The notes below the pieces were generated by a model that saw nothing but the letters and a program-made list of their open reading frames with translations, made no database searches and was not told where the DNA came from. Shown in pieces: positions 9,397 through 17,373 of a stretch of DNA of 64,000 nt (within the stretch, counting starts at the first letter, position 1; each line of letters starts with the position of its first letter). A program made the position numbers and the translations under genes. The stretch is from NCBI RefSeq assembly GCF_024362345.1, contig NZ_CP101505.1, forward strand, positions 2,439,501 to 2,503,500, read 5' to 3'. Source of the DNA: Polaribacter dokdonensis (lineage in GTDB: Bacteria > Bacteroidota > Bacteroidia > Flavobacteriales > Flavobacteriaceae).

Positions 9397-9414
9397 TGCA
9401 GAATAAATTCTGCA
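9397..9414 (-). promoter_or_regulatory. Hairpin just after the rpsI stop codon
   Basis: TGCAGAAT and ATTCTGCA form a perfect 8-base stem with a two-base AA centre, starting 7 bases past the rpsI stop. On the minus strand it is followed by an AT-rich run rather than a pure T-tract. It could be a weak terminator, a processing site or a mRNA stabiliser. Confidence 0.5.
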
Positions 9415-9420
9415 AGTATA

Positions 9421-9807
9421 TTAACGTTTCGAGAATTGGAATTTCTTACGTGCTTTCTTCTGACCAAATTTCTTACGTTCAACCATTCTTGGGTCTCTCG
9501 TTAATAATCCTTCTGGTTTTAAGACAGCTCTATGATCTTCGTTAATAGATACTAAAGCTCTTGTAATTGCCAAACGAATTGCTTCTGCTTGCCCAGTAAC
9601 TCCACCACCATAAACGTTAACCTTAATATCATAAGATTCTAAGTTTTCTGTTAACATTAAAGGTTGTTGAACTTTATATTGTAAAGTACCTGTAGTAAAG
9701 TAGCTTTTGTAGTCTTTCTTATTTACAGTGATGTTACCTTTACCTTCTGAAAGATAAATACGAGCAACAGCTGTTTTTCTTCTACCGATTTTGTGTACTA
9801 TATCCAT
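9421..9807 (-). CDS. rpsI: 30S ribosomal protein S9
   Basis: S9 sits in the head of the 30S subunit, and its C-terminal tail reaches the P-site tRNA. The 128-residue protein begins with the usual IGRRKTAVARI segment. It contains VYGGGVTGQAEAIRLAI and ends in the basic tail KKARKKFQFSKR, whose terminal SKR is diagnostic. Its start codon shares one base with the rplM stop codon, so the two are almost certainly translationally coupled. Confidence 0.98.
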   Translation of the reverse strand: MDIVHKIGRRKTAVARIYLSEGKGNITVNKKDYKSYFTTGTLQYKVQQPLMLTENLESYDIKVNVYGGGVTGQAEAIRLAITRALVSINEDHRAVLKPEGLLTRDPRMVERKKFGQKKARKKFQFSKR

Positions 9808-10262
9808 TATTTGTAATCGTTAAGGTTAATAGCTTTTGGTTCTTGACCTGCATGTTTGTGCTCACCACCTGCGTATACATACAAGTTTCTGTATAAAGCA
9901 CTACCTAAAGTGTTTTTAGGTAACATTCCTTTTACTGCTTTCTCGATTAATCTTGTAGGATCTTTCTCGAACATTTCTGTTGCAGTTAACGATCTCTGAC
10001 CTCCTGGATAGCCTGTGTGACGAATGTAAGATTTGTCTCTCATCTTGTTTCCAGTTAGTACAATTTTTTCTGCGTTGATAATAACCACGTTATCTCCACA
10101 ATCTACGTGAGGAGTATAGTTTGGTTTGTATTTACCTCTAATTAGCTTAGCTACTTTAGAAGCTAGACGACCCAACGTTTGCCCGTCCGCATCAACTAAA
10201 ACCCACTCCTTGTTTACGGTAGCTGCGTTTGCTGATACTGTTTTGTAACTTAATGTGTTCAT
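9807..10262 (-). CDS. rplM: 50S ribosomal protein L13
   Basis: L13 is an early assembly protein of the 50S subunit. The 151-residue protein has the family segments WVLVDADGQTLGRLAS, GDNVVIINAEKIVLTGNK and YIRHTGYPGG. It is the first gene of rplM-rpsI-rpsB-tsf and is preceded by a near-consensus Bacteroidota promoter at 10321-10351, leaving a leader of about 50 bases. A small hairpin (TCCTT, TTTT loop, AAGGA on the minus strand) sits at the 5' end of that leader. Confidence 0.98.
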   Translation of the reverse strand: MNTLSYKTVSANAATVNKEWVLVDADGQTLGRLASKVAKLIRGKYKPNYTPHVDCGDNVVIINAEKIVLTGNKMRDKSYIRHTGYPGGQRSLTATEMFEKDPTRLIEKAVKGMLPKNTLGSALYRNLYVYAGGEHKHAGQEPKAINLNDYK

Positions 10263-10320
10263 AATTACACTATTAGTTTTTGTTCAATTAATATAATTTG
10301 TTTTCCTTAAAAAAGGAGTG

Positions 10321-10351
10321 CAAATGTAAGGAGATTTATTTGATTGACAAA
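10321..10351 (-). promoter_or_regulatory. Promoter of the rplM-rpsI-rpsB-tsf operon
   Basis: On the minus strand, TTTG (10351-10348) is followed after 19 bases by TACATTTG (10328-10321). This matches the Bacteroidota consensus TTTG-N(17-23)-TAnnTTTG. Transcription would start near 10315. Confidence 0.75.
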
Positions 10352-10436
10352 TAGCGCTTTAATATATTTTTATGTGAAATTATATTCAAAGGAAAAGTCT
10401 TAAAATAATTAACATAAACTTAAGAAAATAGAGGGG

Positions 10437-10444
10437 TATTTTTG
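10437..10444 (+). promoter_or_regulatory. -7 box (TATTTTTG) before the DUF5916 gene
   Basis: TATTTTTG matches TAnnTTTG and is followed by CAC. The gene starts 55 bases downstream, at 10500. No clear TTTG is visible at the -33 distance. Confidence 0.5.
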
Positions 10445-10499
10445 CACTTTAATTCAGGGTGTTTTTTAACGATTATTTAATAAAGTTTAATTCAATTAA

Positions 10500-13124
10500 A
10501 TGAGGAAATTTTTACTTTTTTTATCAATTATCGCTGTTTTTTCTTCAAATATTCACGCGCAAGAAGATAATACCAATAAAATTCCAAAAAGAATTTACAC
10601 CACCAAAAAATTAATTCAGAAACCAATTATTGATGGAGATGTTTCTGATGCTGCTTGGGATGTTGTAGAATGGTCTAGTGATTTTACTGAAAAAGATCCT
10701 GATGAGGGTACTGATCCTGCTCATCAAACAATGTTTAAAGTCATGTATGATGATAAATATCTATACGTAGCTTTAAGAGCATGGGACGCAAATCCAGAAT
10801 TAATTCAACAAAGATTAAGTAGAAGAGATGGTTTTGCAGGAGATAGAATTAATGTCATAATTGATAGTTATCACGATAAAAGAACTGCTTTTGTTTTCAC
10901 TACAACTGCTGCAGGTGTTAAAGGTGAAGAATTTGCTTCACAAAATGGAGAAAATTGGGATGATAGCTGGAATCCTATATGGTACACAGATGCTAAAGTT
11001 GATGATAAGGGATGGACAGCAGAAATGAAAATTCCTTTCAGTCAATTAAGATTTGGTAAGGCAAAAGAGCAAATTTGGGGATTTAATGTAAATAGAACCA
11101 TTTTTAGATTACAAGAAAGATCTTTATGGCAAAGAATTCCAAATGATCAAGCTGGTTTTATCAGTGAAGCAGGTGAATTACATGGGCTTAAAGACTTAAA
11201 AGCACAAAAGCAATTAGAGATTCAGCCTTTTACTGTAATGCAATATGATAAATATCCTCCTGAAGCAGGTAATCCTTTTAGAACAGGGAGCGATTTTAAA
11301 TTTAATGCAGGTTTAGATGCTAAAATTGGTATTACAAACGACCTTACTTTAGATTTAACTGTAAATCCTGATTTCGGTCAAGTAGAGGCAGATCCTGGAG
11401 CTATTGCTTTAGATGGTTTTCAAATATTTTTTAGAGAGCAAAGACCGTTTTTTGTAGAGAACAGCAACATTTTCGACTATGAATTTGCAAACGGTAGAGA
11501 CAATCTTTTTTACAGCAGAAGAATTGGTAGAAATCCTCATAGAAGCGCAAATCTGGCCTTTGGAGAATATGCTAATGAACCACAAAATTCAAGAATATTA
11601 GGCGCTGCAAAGTTTTCTGGTAAAACTAGAGATGGCTGGTCTATTGGAGTTCTTGAAAGTGTAACTGGAAATGAGTTTGCAGAAATTAGGGAGGTAAATG
11701 GTGATACAAGAGAAGAAATTGTAGAGCCCTTAACCAATTACTTTGTAACTCGTGTTCAGAAGGATTTTAATGAAAGAAATTCTTTTATTGGTGGAATTTT
11801 TACAGCTACAAATAGACATTTAGATGGTAATTTTAATGAATTGCACAAAGCTGCATATTCAGGAGGAATTGATTTTCAACATAACTGGCACAACAGAGAT
11901 TATTACTTAGATGGAAACGTGATTATGAGTCATGTTTTGGGTAGTACAGAAGCTATCACTCAGACTCAAACTACCTTAAGACACAATTTTCAGAGGGTAG
12001 ATGCTACCCATGTTTCTGTAGATCCTAATAAAACATCATTAACGGGAACTGGAGGTAGATTAGAATTAGGTAAAAATGGTGGAGGAAATTGGAGGTTTAA
12101 TGGAGGTGCTATTTGGAGATCTCCAGAATTAGAACTGAATGATGTAGGTTTTTTAAGACGAACAGACGAAATCATTCAATTTGGTAATCTTAGTTATTTA
12201 TGGCAAGTTCCTACAGAAACTTATAGAAATATAAACGCTAGATTTGAGCAAGGCTCTTTTTATGATTTTCAAGGAAACTTAAATAGAATTCGTTTCGAAA
12301 TTAGAGGAGAAGTAAACTGGATAAATAATTGGTCTACAGATGGTGGTTATGGTATGAGCACACATTTCTACGATAATTTCTTTCTAAGAGGTGGTCCAAG
12401 ATTCAGAAGGCCAAATACAGGTTTTGCTTATTTGTTTATAAATTCAGATCGAAGTAAAATGTTCAGTTTTACTGTAGGGTATTCTAATAGGCATAGTCAA
12501 GAAAATGTAACTTCTAGGGATCGTTTTGTAATACGTACAAACTATCAACCATTTGATGCTTTTAGCATGTCTTTAAATGTTGAATATGCTAATTTATATG
12601 ATGCAACTCAATATGTAACTGAAACTAATTTTAATTCTGATGCTCGATATATATTAGGTGAAATTCAAAATCAAACCTTAACGACTACACTGCGTTTAAA
12701 CTATAGTTTTACACCAAATATTTCCTTACAATTTTATGGACAACCTTTTATTTCTAAAGGGCAGTTTACGAATTTAAATTATGTAGTAAACCCAATAGCG
12801 AATAGTATAAATGATAGAATATCTATTTATGATGCCAATCAAATAAGTACGCAAAATGACAGCTATTTAATTGATGAAAACAGAGATGGCACAACTGATT
12901 ATAGTTTCGAAAATCCAGACTTTTCATTTGTGCAATTACAAACGAACTTAGTTGCAAGATGGGAGTATATACCTGGTTCTGAGTTATTCTTTGTTTGGGC
13001 AAGAGGTTCAGTAGGTAGTGTAGATCCTGCAAATGATTTGGTAGATAGTGTATCCAATCAAGTTTTTGAAGCTCCTGCAAACGATACATTTTTAATAAAA
13101 GCAACCTACAGGTTTGCAAGATAA
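10500..13124 (+). CDS. DUF5916 outer-membrane protein with CBM9-like N-terminal domain
   Basis: The 874-residue protein has a signal peptide (1-21, ending NIHAQ). Residues of about 35-235 resemble the carbohydrate-binding family 9/DOMON-like fold (IIDGDVSDAAWD, YDDKYLYVALRAWD, WTAEMKIPFSQLRFG, WGFNVNRTI). The rest matches DUF5916, with the hallmark LTVNPDFGQVEADP and FFREQRPFFVEN, followed by alternating beta strands ending in an aromatic-basic C terminus (ATYRFAR), as expected for an outer-membrane barrel. The ligand is unknown. Such proteins are abundant in marine Bacteroidota, and some are linked to glycan or peptide use. It appears monocistronic and converges on the small lipoprotein gene with only 13 bases between the stops. 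Confidence 0.85.
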   Translation: MRKFLLFLSIIAVFSSNIHAQEDNTNKIPKRIYTTKKLIQKPIIDGDVSDAAWDVVEWSSDFTEKDPDEGTDPAHQTMFKVMYDDKYLYVALRAWDANPELIQQRLSRRDGFAGDRINVIIDSYHDKRTAFVFTTTAAGVKGEEFASQNGENWDDSWNPIWYTDAKVDDKGWTAEMKIPFSQLRFGKAKEQIWGFNVNRTIFRLQERSLWQRIPNDQAGFISEAGELHGLKDLKAQKQLEIQPFTVMQYDKYPPEAGNPFRTGSDFKFNAGLDAKIGITNDLTLDLTVNPDFGQVEADPGAIALDGFQIFFREQRPFFVENSNIFDYEFANGRDNLFYSRRIGRNPHRSANLAFGEYANEPQNSRILGAAKFSGKTRDGWSIGVLESVTGNEFAEIREVNGDTREEIVEPLTNYFVTRVQKDFNERNSFIGGIFTATNRHLDGNFNELHKAAYSGGIDFQHNWHNRDYYLDGNVIMSHVLGSTEAITQTQTTLRHNFQRVDATHVSVDPNKTSLTGTGGRLELGKNGGGNWRFNGGAIWRSPELELNDVGFLRRTDEIIQFGNLSYLWQVPTETYRNINARFEQGSFYDFQGNLNRIRFEIRGEVNWINNWSTDGGYGMSTHFYDNFFLRGGPRFRRPNTGFAYLFINSDRSKMFSFTVGYSNRHSQENVTSRDRFVIRTNYQPFDAFSMSLNVEYANLYDATQYVTETNFNSDARYILGEIQNQTLTTTLRLNYSFTPNISLQFYGQPFISKGQFTNLNYVVNPIANSINDRISIYDANQISTQNDSYLIDENRDGTTDYSFENPDFSFVQLQTNLVARWEYIPGSELFFVWARGSVGSVDPANDLVDSVSNQVFEAPANDTFLIKATYRFAR

Positions 13125-13137
13125 ATGGAAGAAAGAA

Positions 13138-13446
13138 TTAATCTACCATTTTAATTGAACTAGCTAAAAAAGTATTGTTTTCTATAGATCCTATTACTTC
13201 TCCTTTTCTTACTACTTCACAAAAGCCAGAAGTTTTATTGTGTGCGTCTCCAAAATCATCAATACCAAATCCTTCTATAAAATAAGCCTTTTCGTCTATT
13301 CTTACAGCTAAATCGCATCCAGCTTGGCTATCTAAACCAAACTGACATTGGCCACAAGAAAGTTCTGCTACTTGATTAATTGTTGTTTTATCTTTAGTAC
13401 AAGATGCAAAGATTAGTAAACTAAAAATAACTACTTTTCTCATCAT
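13138..13446 (-). CDS. Small DUF6370-like lipoprotein
   Basis: This 102-residue protein begins with a lipoprotein signal (lipobox IFASC, Cys16). The mature part holds CGQCQFGL and then GCDLAVRIDEKAYFIEG, a Cys-rich pattern I associate with the DUF6370 family of Bacteroidota; that name is from memory. The three cysteines after the lipobox and the later FCEV cysteine could bind metal or form disulfides. It starts 20 bases after the glnS stop codon on the same strand, so it may be cotranscribed with glnS, without an obvious functional link. Either of two adjacent ATG codons could be the start. Confidence 0.7.
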   Translation of the reverse strand: MMRKVVIFSLLIFASCTKDKTTINQVAELSCGQCQFGLDSQAGCDLAVRIDEKAYFIEGFGIDDFGDAHNKTSGFCEVVRKGEVIGSIENNTFLASSIKMVD

Positions 13447-13466
13447 ATCTTTTCTAGAGTTTTATT

Positions 13467-15152
13467 TTATTTATTAGACCAACTATCTCTTAGACCAACA
13501 ATTTTATTAAAAACTAACGCTTCAGGTTTAGAATCATAATCTACATTAAAGTAACCTAATCTCTGAAATTGAAAACGCTCACCTATTTCTGCAGATTGCA
13601 GGCTTGGTTCTAAATATGCATTAATTATTTCTAATGAATTAGGATTAATGAACTCCATAAAATCTTTGTCTTTATGTGAATCTGGTGCTTCGTCTAAGAA
13701 TAAACGATCATAAGCTCTAACCTCTGCTTTTACAGCATGTTTTACAGAAACCCAGTGTAAGGTGCCTTTAACTTTGCGCATACTTTCTGGAGTTCCACTT
13801 CCTGATTTTGTTAATGGGTCATATGTACATTGTATTTCAATAACATTTCCATTTTCATCCTTTGTACAGCTGTTTGCAGTAATAAAGTAGGCATTTTTTA
13901 AACGAACTTCTTTACCCAATTTTAAACGGAAGAACTTCTTATTAGCCTCTTCTCTAAAGTCTTCTTTTTCGATATAAATCTCTCTAGAAAATGGCACTTT
14001 TCTACTACCAAAACCTTCTTCATAATCATTATAACTTGCATCTAAAAGTTCTTCTTCTCCTTCAGGATAATTTGTAATTACAACCTTTACAGGATCTAAA
14101 ACACCCATAACTCTTTTGGCTGTTTTATTAAGATCTTCACGGATTTTAAATTCTAATAGCGCAACATCAATTACATTTTCACGTTTAGAAACACCAACAG
14201 TATCTATAAAACTTTTAATGGCAGCAGGTGTATATCCTCTTCTTCTTAAGCCAGAAATTGTTGGCATTCTTGGGTCATCCCAACCAGAAACTATATTTTC
14301 TTCTACAAGTTTTAATAACTTACGCTTACTCATAATAGTATAGCTTAAGTTTAAACGAGAAAATTCACGTTGTTTTGGTGCATTTGGATATTCTGATTCG
14401 CTATAATTATGCACATTTTCTACAAACCAATTGTACAATTCTCTGTGAGGTTTAAACTCTAAAGAACATAAAGAATGCGAAATTTGTTCTATATAATCGC
14501 TTTCTCCATGAGTCCAGTCGTACATTGGATAAATGCACCAATCAGTACCTGTTCTATGATGTGCTTTGTACATAATTCTATACATTAATGGATCTCTCAT
14601 TAACATATTTGGGCTAGTCATATCAATCTTTGCACGTAAAACGTGTTCACCTTCCTTAAACTTGCCTTCTTTCATGCCTTGAAACAATTCCAAGTTTTCA
14701 GCAATTGATCTATTTCTATAAGGACTATTAGTTCCTTCTTCTGTAGGCGTACCTTTCTGAATTCTCATCTCTTCAGAAGTTTGAGAATCTACATAAGCTT
14801 TACCATCTTTAATTAATAAAATTGCCCAATCATATAATTGCTGAAAATAATCTGATGAATAGCATTCATTTTCCCAATTATATCCTAGCCAAGAAATATC
14901 TTCCTTAATAGCATCTACATACTCTTGCTCTTCTTTAGCAGGGTTTGTATCATCAAATCTTAAATTTACAGGCGCATTATATTTTTCACCTAAGCCAAAA
15001 CTAATACCAATTGCTTTGGTATGGCCTATATGTAAATATCCATTTGGTTCAGGTGGAAAACGAAAACGTAAATCGTCTTTTGGCATTCCATTAGCCAAAT
15101 CATCTTCTATAATATGCTCTAAAAAATTTAGTGATTTATTCTCTTCAGACAT
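13467..15152 (-). CDS. glnS: Glutaminyl-tRNA synthetase
   Basis: GlnRS charges tRNA-Gln with glutamine in the cytoplasm, a class I reaction. The 561-residue protein shows the ATP-binding HIGH motif in PEPNGYLHIGHTKA (HIGH at 41-44) and the KMSKS equivalent MSKRK (274-278). Between them lie RFDDTNPAKEEQEYV and the acceptor-binding segments (YPMYDWTHGESDYIEQISHSLCSLEF) that are typical of GlnRS rather than GluRS. The C-terminal anticodon-binding beta-barrels are present, so the length is normal. A -7 box lies at 15180-15187. Confidence 0.97.
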   Translation of the reverse strand: MSEENKSLNFLEHIIEDDLANGMPKDDLRFRFPPEPNGYLHIGHTKAIGISFGLGEKYNAPVNLRFDDTNPAKEEQEYVDAIKEDISWLGYNWENECYSSDYFQQLYDWAILLIKDGKAYVDSQTSEEMRIQKGTPTEEGTNSPYRNRSIAENLELFQGMKEGKFKEGEHVLRAKIDMTSPNMLMRDPLMYRIMYKAHHRTGTDWCIYPMYDWTHGESDYIEQISHSLCSLEFKPHRELYNWFVENVHNYSESEYPNAPKQREFSRLNLSYTIMSKRKLLKLVEENIVSGWDDPRMPTISGLRRRGYTPAAIKSFIDTVGVSKRENVIDVALLEFKIREDLNKTAKRVMGVLDPVKVVITNYPEGEEELLDASYNDYEEGFGSRKVPFSREIYIEKEDFREEANKKFFRLKLGKEVRLKNAYFITANSCTKDENGNVIEIQCTYDPLTKSGSGTPESMRKVKGTLHWVSVKHAVKAEVRAYDRLFLDEAPDSHKDKDFMEFINPNSLEIINAYLEPSLQSAEIGERFQFQRLGYFNVDYDSKPEALVFNKIVGLRDSWSNK

Positions 15153-15179
15153 CCTTTATTTATTAAATAAATTAGACTA

Positions 15180-15187
15180 CAAAATTA
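15180..15187 (-). promoter_or_regulatory. -7 box of glnS
   Basis: The minus strand reads TAATTTTG, which matches TAnnTTTG, about 28 bases before the glnS start. No -33 TTTG is seen at the usual spacing. Confidence 0.4.
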
Positions 15188-15265
15188 CATAAAATACTTT
15201 TCTGCTATTAAGTATTTGTAACAAAATCGTAAATTAATGCTCTAATAAAATAAACCACATAAACT

Positions 15266-15481
15266 ATGAGTAATCAAATTAGTAATTATACCTGTCCAAA
15301 ATGTAATAATAAAACCTACAAATTAGGTCAAATGCGAGCTACAGGAGGCACTTTGTCTAAAATTTTCGATATCCAAAACCAGAAATTTACAAGTGTCACA
15401 TGTGAAAGATGTACCTACACTGAATTTTACAAAACCAAAACAAGTGCTATTAGTAATGTTTTTGACTTTTTCACAAGCTAA
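15266..15481 (+). CDS. Small zinc-ribbon protein (COG3478-like)
   Basis: The 71-residue protein has two CxxC knuckles: CPKC at about residues 10-13 and CERC near 51-54. They flank a 35-40 residue linker containing GQMRATGGTLSKIFDIQN. This matches the family annotated as predicted nucleic-acid-binding Zn-ribbon proteins (YpzJ/COG3478). No function is established that I know of. It is divergent from glnS and stands alone before the folB cluster. Confidence 0.75.
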   Translation: MSNQISNYTCPKCNNKTYKLGQMRATGGTLSKIFDIQNQKFTSVTCERCTYTEFYKTKTSAISNVFDFFTS

Positions 15482-15508
15482 ACCCTTCTAATCCATTGAT
15501 TTTTATCG

Positions 15509-15516
15509 TATTTTTG
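15509..15516 (+). promoter_or_regulatory. -7 box before the VOC/DUF2452/folB cluster
   Basis: TATTTTTG matches TAnnTTTG, 22 bases before the start at 15539. The -33 element is not clear. Confidence 0.45.
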
Positions 15517-15538
15517 TAATCTTGAAAATAATTTAAAA

Positions 15539-15922
15539 ATGCGTAGTTTTTCTTTTGATCATATTGCAATATCAGTTTTAGATGTAAATGAATCTATTTC
15601 TTTTTACCAAGATGTATTTGGATTTAAAGAAATTGAAAATACAGCTTCTACTTCTAAAACGAGATGGTTGTTAATAGATGATAAAATTCAGTTACATTTA
15701 ATACCTAGGCCTAAATTAAAAGTAGTAACAAATAAGGCTGTGCACTTTGCAATATCAACAGAGAACTTAGTTTCTTTTTCAGAGCATTTAGAGAGTTTAA
15801 ATATTCAATTTTCAGATTGGATTGGCTCAGTTAAAAAAGATTATGTAAGAAATGATGGTGTTTTACAAATCTATTTTCAAGACCCAAATGGATATTGGAT
15901 TGAAGTAAATAATGCAGTATAA
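15539..15922 (+). CDS. VOC (glyoxalase/dioxygenase superfamily) protein
   Basis: The 127-residue protein is a single vicinal-oxygen-chelate module pair: it opens with FDHIAISVLDVNESISFYQDVFGF, has an H-L-I-P strand near residue 59 and HFAIS near residue 75. It closes with YFQDPNGYWIEVNNA. The His and Glu positions used for metal binding in glyoxalase I-type proteins are present (His8, His57 region, terminal Glu). The substrate cannot be inferred. It heads a tight cluster with a DUF2452 gene, folB and another VOC gene. Confidence 0.85.
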   Translation: MRSFSFDHIAISVLDVNESISFYQDVFGFKEIENTASTSKTRWLLIDDKIQLHLIPRPKLKVVTNKAVHFAISTENLVSFSEHLESLNIQFSDWIGSVKKDYVRNDGVLQIYFQDPNGYWIEVNNAV

Positions 15923-15941
15923 AATGTAATGTTTATATTTT

Positions 15942-16367
15942 ATGAAGAAAGAAAGTAAGAAGCCAGATTTAGTAGTTTTTAATGAAGAAACTCAACAGTA
16001 TGATGCTGCCTTAAAACCTTATGGTACCTCAGCAAGTTCGCCTGTTATTAAGCCTTTAAATACGGCTAGTTGGAAGAATGATGGTATTCAGCGAGTAAAC
16101 AAACAATTAAAATCTAAGTTCGACGAGGTTAAAAAAGAGTACGAAACTTTAATGCAAAAGTTTCAATACAATGATTTAATTTATAATGCAAAGTTTAGCT
16201 TTGAACCTATTTTTGGAGAAAATTATCACTTGTATAATAACAAAAACAACGAGCCTTTCTTGTCTATCATAGCTCCAGAGCAATGTAGTTTTGAGTATTT
16301 AGGTTCATTTAGGTTGAACACAGATAAAATGTGGGAAAAAATAGAAACTTCACCTAAAGAATCTTAA
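15942..16367 (+). CDS. DUF2452 family protein
   Basis: The 141-residue protein matches the DUF2452 pattern: KPDLVVFNEETQQYDAALKPYG near the N terminus, followed by the TSASSPVI segment. A Lys-rich coiled-coil helix (about residues 50-75) and a C-terminal beta region follow. No signal peptide or catalytic motif is visible, and the function of the family is unknown to me. The stop codon abuts the folB start codon with no gap, so the two are cotranscribed and probably translationally coupled. Confidence 0.75.
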   Translation: MKKESKKPDLVVFNEETQQYDAALKPYGTSASSPVIKPLNTASWKNDGIQRVNKQLKSKFDEVKKEYETLMQKFQYNDLIYNAKFSFEPIFGENYHLYNNKNNEPFLSIIAPEQCSFEYLGSFRLNTDKMWEKIETSPKES

Positions 16368-16724
16368 ATGGGAATAATAAAAGTAAATAATATTAAGCTT
16401 TATGCTTTTCATGGTTGTTTAGATGAAGAAGCTAAAATTGGGTCTTGGTATAGGGTGGATGTTGAGGTTAAAGCGAATCTCAAAAAATCTGCAAAAACAG
16501 ATGAATTGAGTGATACTGTAGATTACGTTCATTTAAATCATATAGTAAAAGAAGAAATGCTAATTAGATCTAAATTATTAGAAGAAGTTGCACAGAGAAT
16601 TTTAGATCGTTTTTTTAAAGAAATAAGAATGCTTAAAAAGGCAACAGTTGCTGTTTCTAAAATAAACCCTCCAATTGGTGGTAATGTTGAAGAAGTAGTA
16701 ATTATTTTATCTAAAAAAAGATAA
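16368..16724 (+). CDS. folB: Dihydroneopterin aldolase
   Basis: FolB converts 7,8-dihydroneopterin to 6-hydroxymethyl-dihydropterin and glycolaldehyde in folate synthesis. The 118-residue length is typical. YAFHGCLDEEAKIG (about 12-25) corresponds to the conserved Y-x-x-H-G-x-x-x-E-E motif, TVDYVHL is the mid motif, and VSKINPPIGG contains the catalytic lysine and substrate loop. It is the only recognisable folate gene in the cluster. It follows DUF2452 directly and precedes a VOC gene by 5 bases. Confidence 0.93.
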   Translation: MGIIKVNNIKLYAFHGCLDEEAKIGSWYRVDVEVKANLKKSAKTDELSDTVDYVHLNHIVKEEMLIRSKLLEEVAQRILDRFFKEIRMLKKATVAVSKINPPIGGNVEEVVIILSKKR

Positions 16725-16729
16725 TTCTT

Positions 16730-17110
16730 ATGAATCTAAATCAAATTACCATTCCTTCTTTAGATTTAGAAAAAGCAGTTATTTTTTATAAAACTTTGGG
16801 GCTCCATTTAATTGTAGATGCTTTGCCTAATTATGCAAGATTTCTTTGTCCTAATGGTAATACAACATTCTCAATTCATAAAGTAGAACAATTATCTCAA
16901 AACCCAGAGACTTCTATATATTTTGAATGCGAAAATTTAAATGATAAAGTATCGAATTTGATTAGTCAAGGTATTATTTTTGATGAATTACCAAACGATA
17001 AATCGTGGTTATGGAGAGAGGCTCGTTTAAAAGACTTGGATGGTAATCAATTGATTTTATATTTTGCTGGAGAGAATAGAATTAATCCTCCTTGGAAAAT
17101 CAAAAAGTAA
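16730..17110 (+). CDS. VOC family protein
   Basis: The 126-residue protein has the beta-alpha-beta-beta-beta arrangement of VOC proteins: SLDLEKAVIFYKTLGLHLIV at the N terminus and WREARLKDLDGNQLILYFAGE at the C terminus. The first metal-ligand position (usually His) appears as Gln5/Thr7 here, so metal binding is uncertain. It is closest in layout to Bacteroidota glyoxalase-like proteins of unknown substrate. It is the last gene of the folB cluster and is followed by tRNA-Cys. Confidence 0.8.
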   Translation: MNLNQITIPSLDLEKAVIFYKTLGLHLIVDALPNYARFLCPNGNTTFSIHKVEQLSQNPETSIYFECENLNDKVSNLISQGIIFDELPNDKSWLWREARLKDLDGNQLILYFAGENRINPPWKIKK

Positions 17111-17116
17111 AAAATA

Positions 17117-17147
17117 CTTGCAAGCTTTGTAAAATTCCGTAAATTTG
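17117..17147 (+). promoter_or_regulatory. Promoter of tRNA-Cys
   Basis: CTTG (17117-17120) is followed after 19 bases by TAAATTTG (17140-17147), a match to TAnnTTTG. The tRNA begins 17 bases after the box. Confidence 0.5.
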
Positions 17148-17164
17148 CAATCCAATTATAAAAA

Positions 17165-17235
17165 GGTGTCTTGGCCGAGTGGCTAGGCAATGGTTTGCAA
17201 AACCATGTACAGCGGTTCGAATCCGCTAGACACCT
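17165..17235 (+). tRNA. tRNA-Cys (anticodon GCA)
   Basis: The 71-base sequence folds as a cloverleaf. The acceptor arm pairs GGTGTCT with AGACACC. The D stem is GCC/GGC, the anticodon stem is ATGGT/ACCAT around loop TTGCAAA (anticodon GCA), and the T arm is AGCGG-TTCGAAT-CCGCT. The discriminator base is T (U73), as expected for tRNA-Cys. CCA is not encoded. A hairpin terminator follows at once. Confidence 0.97.
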
Positions 17236-17237
17236 CT

Positions 17238-17272
17238 AAAAAACTCTGAGATTTTTTATCTTAGAGTTTTTT
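17238..17272 (+). terminator. Terminator of tRNA-Cys
   Basis: An A-run and CTCTGAGA pair with TCTTAGAG (one G-T pair) and a T-run around a T/A-rich loop. Confidence 0.8.
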
Positions 17273-17373
17273 GTTTTTTATATAATTACTTATTCACTTT
17301 TTTCTTGTAAAGGTAGAATTGTGGCTAATTAATTAATATGACTTAAATTAGCATTCAACCATTGGTGTTTTCT

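Noticed and set aside
12823..13119. 98-residue minus-strand open frame inside the DUF5916 gene
   Set aside because: It is antisense to a well-supported barrel region, has no recognisable motif and looks like a compositional shadow.
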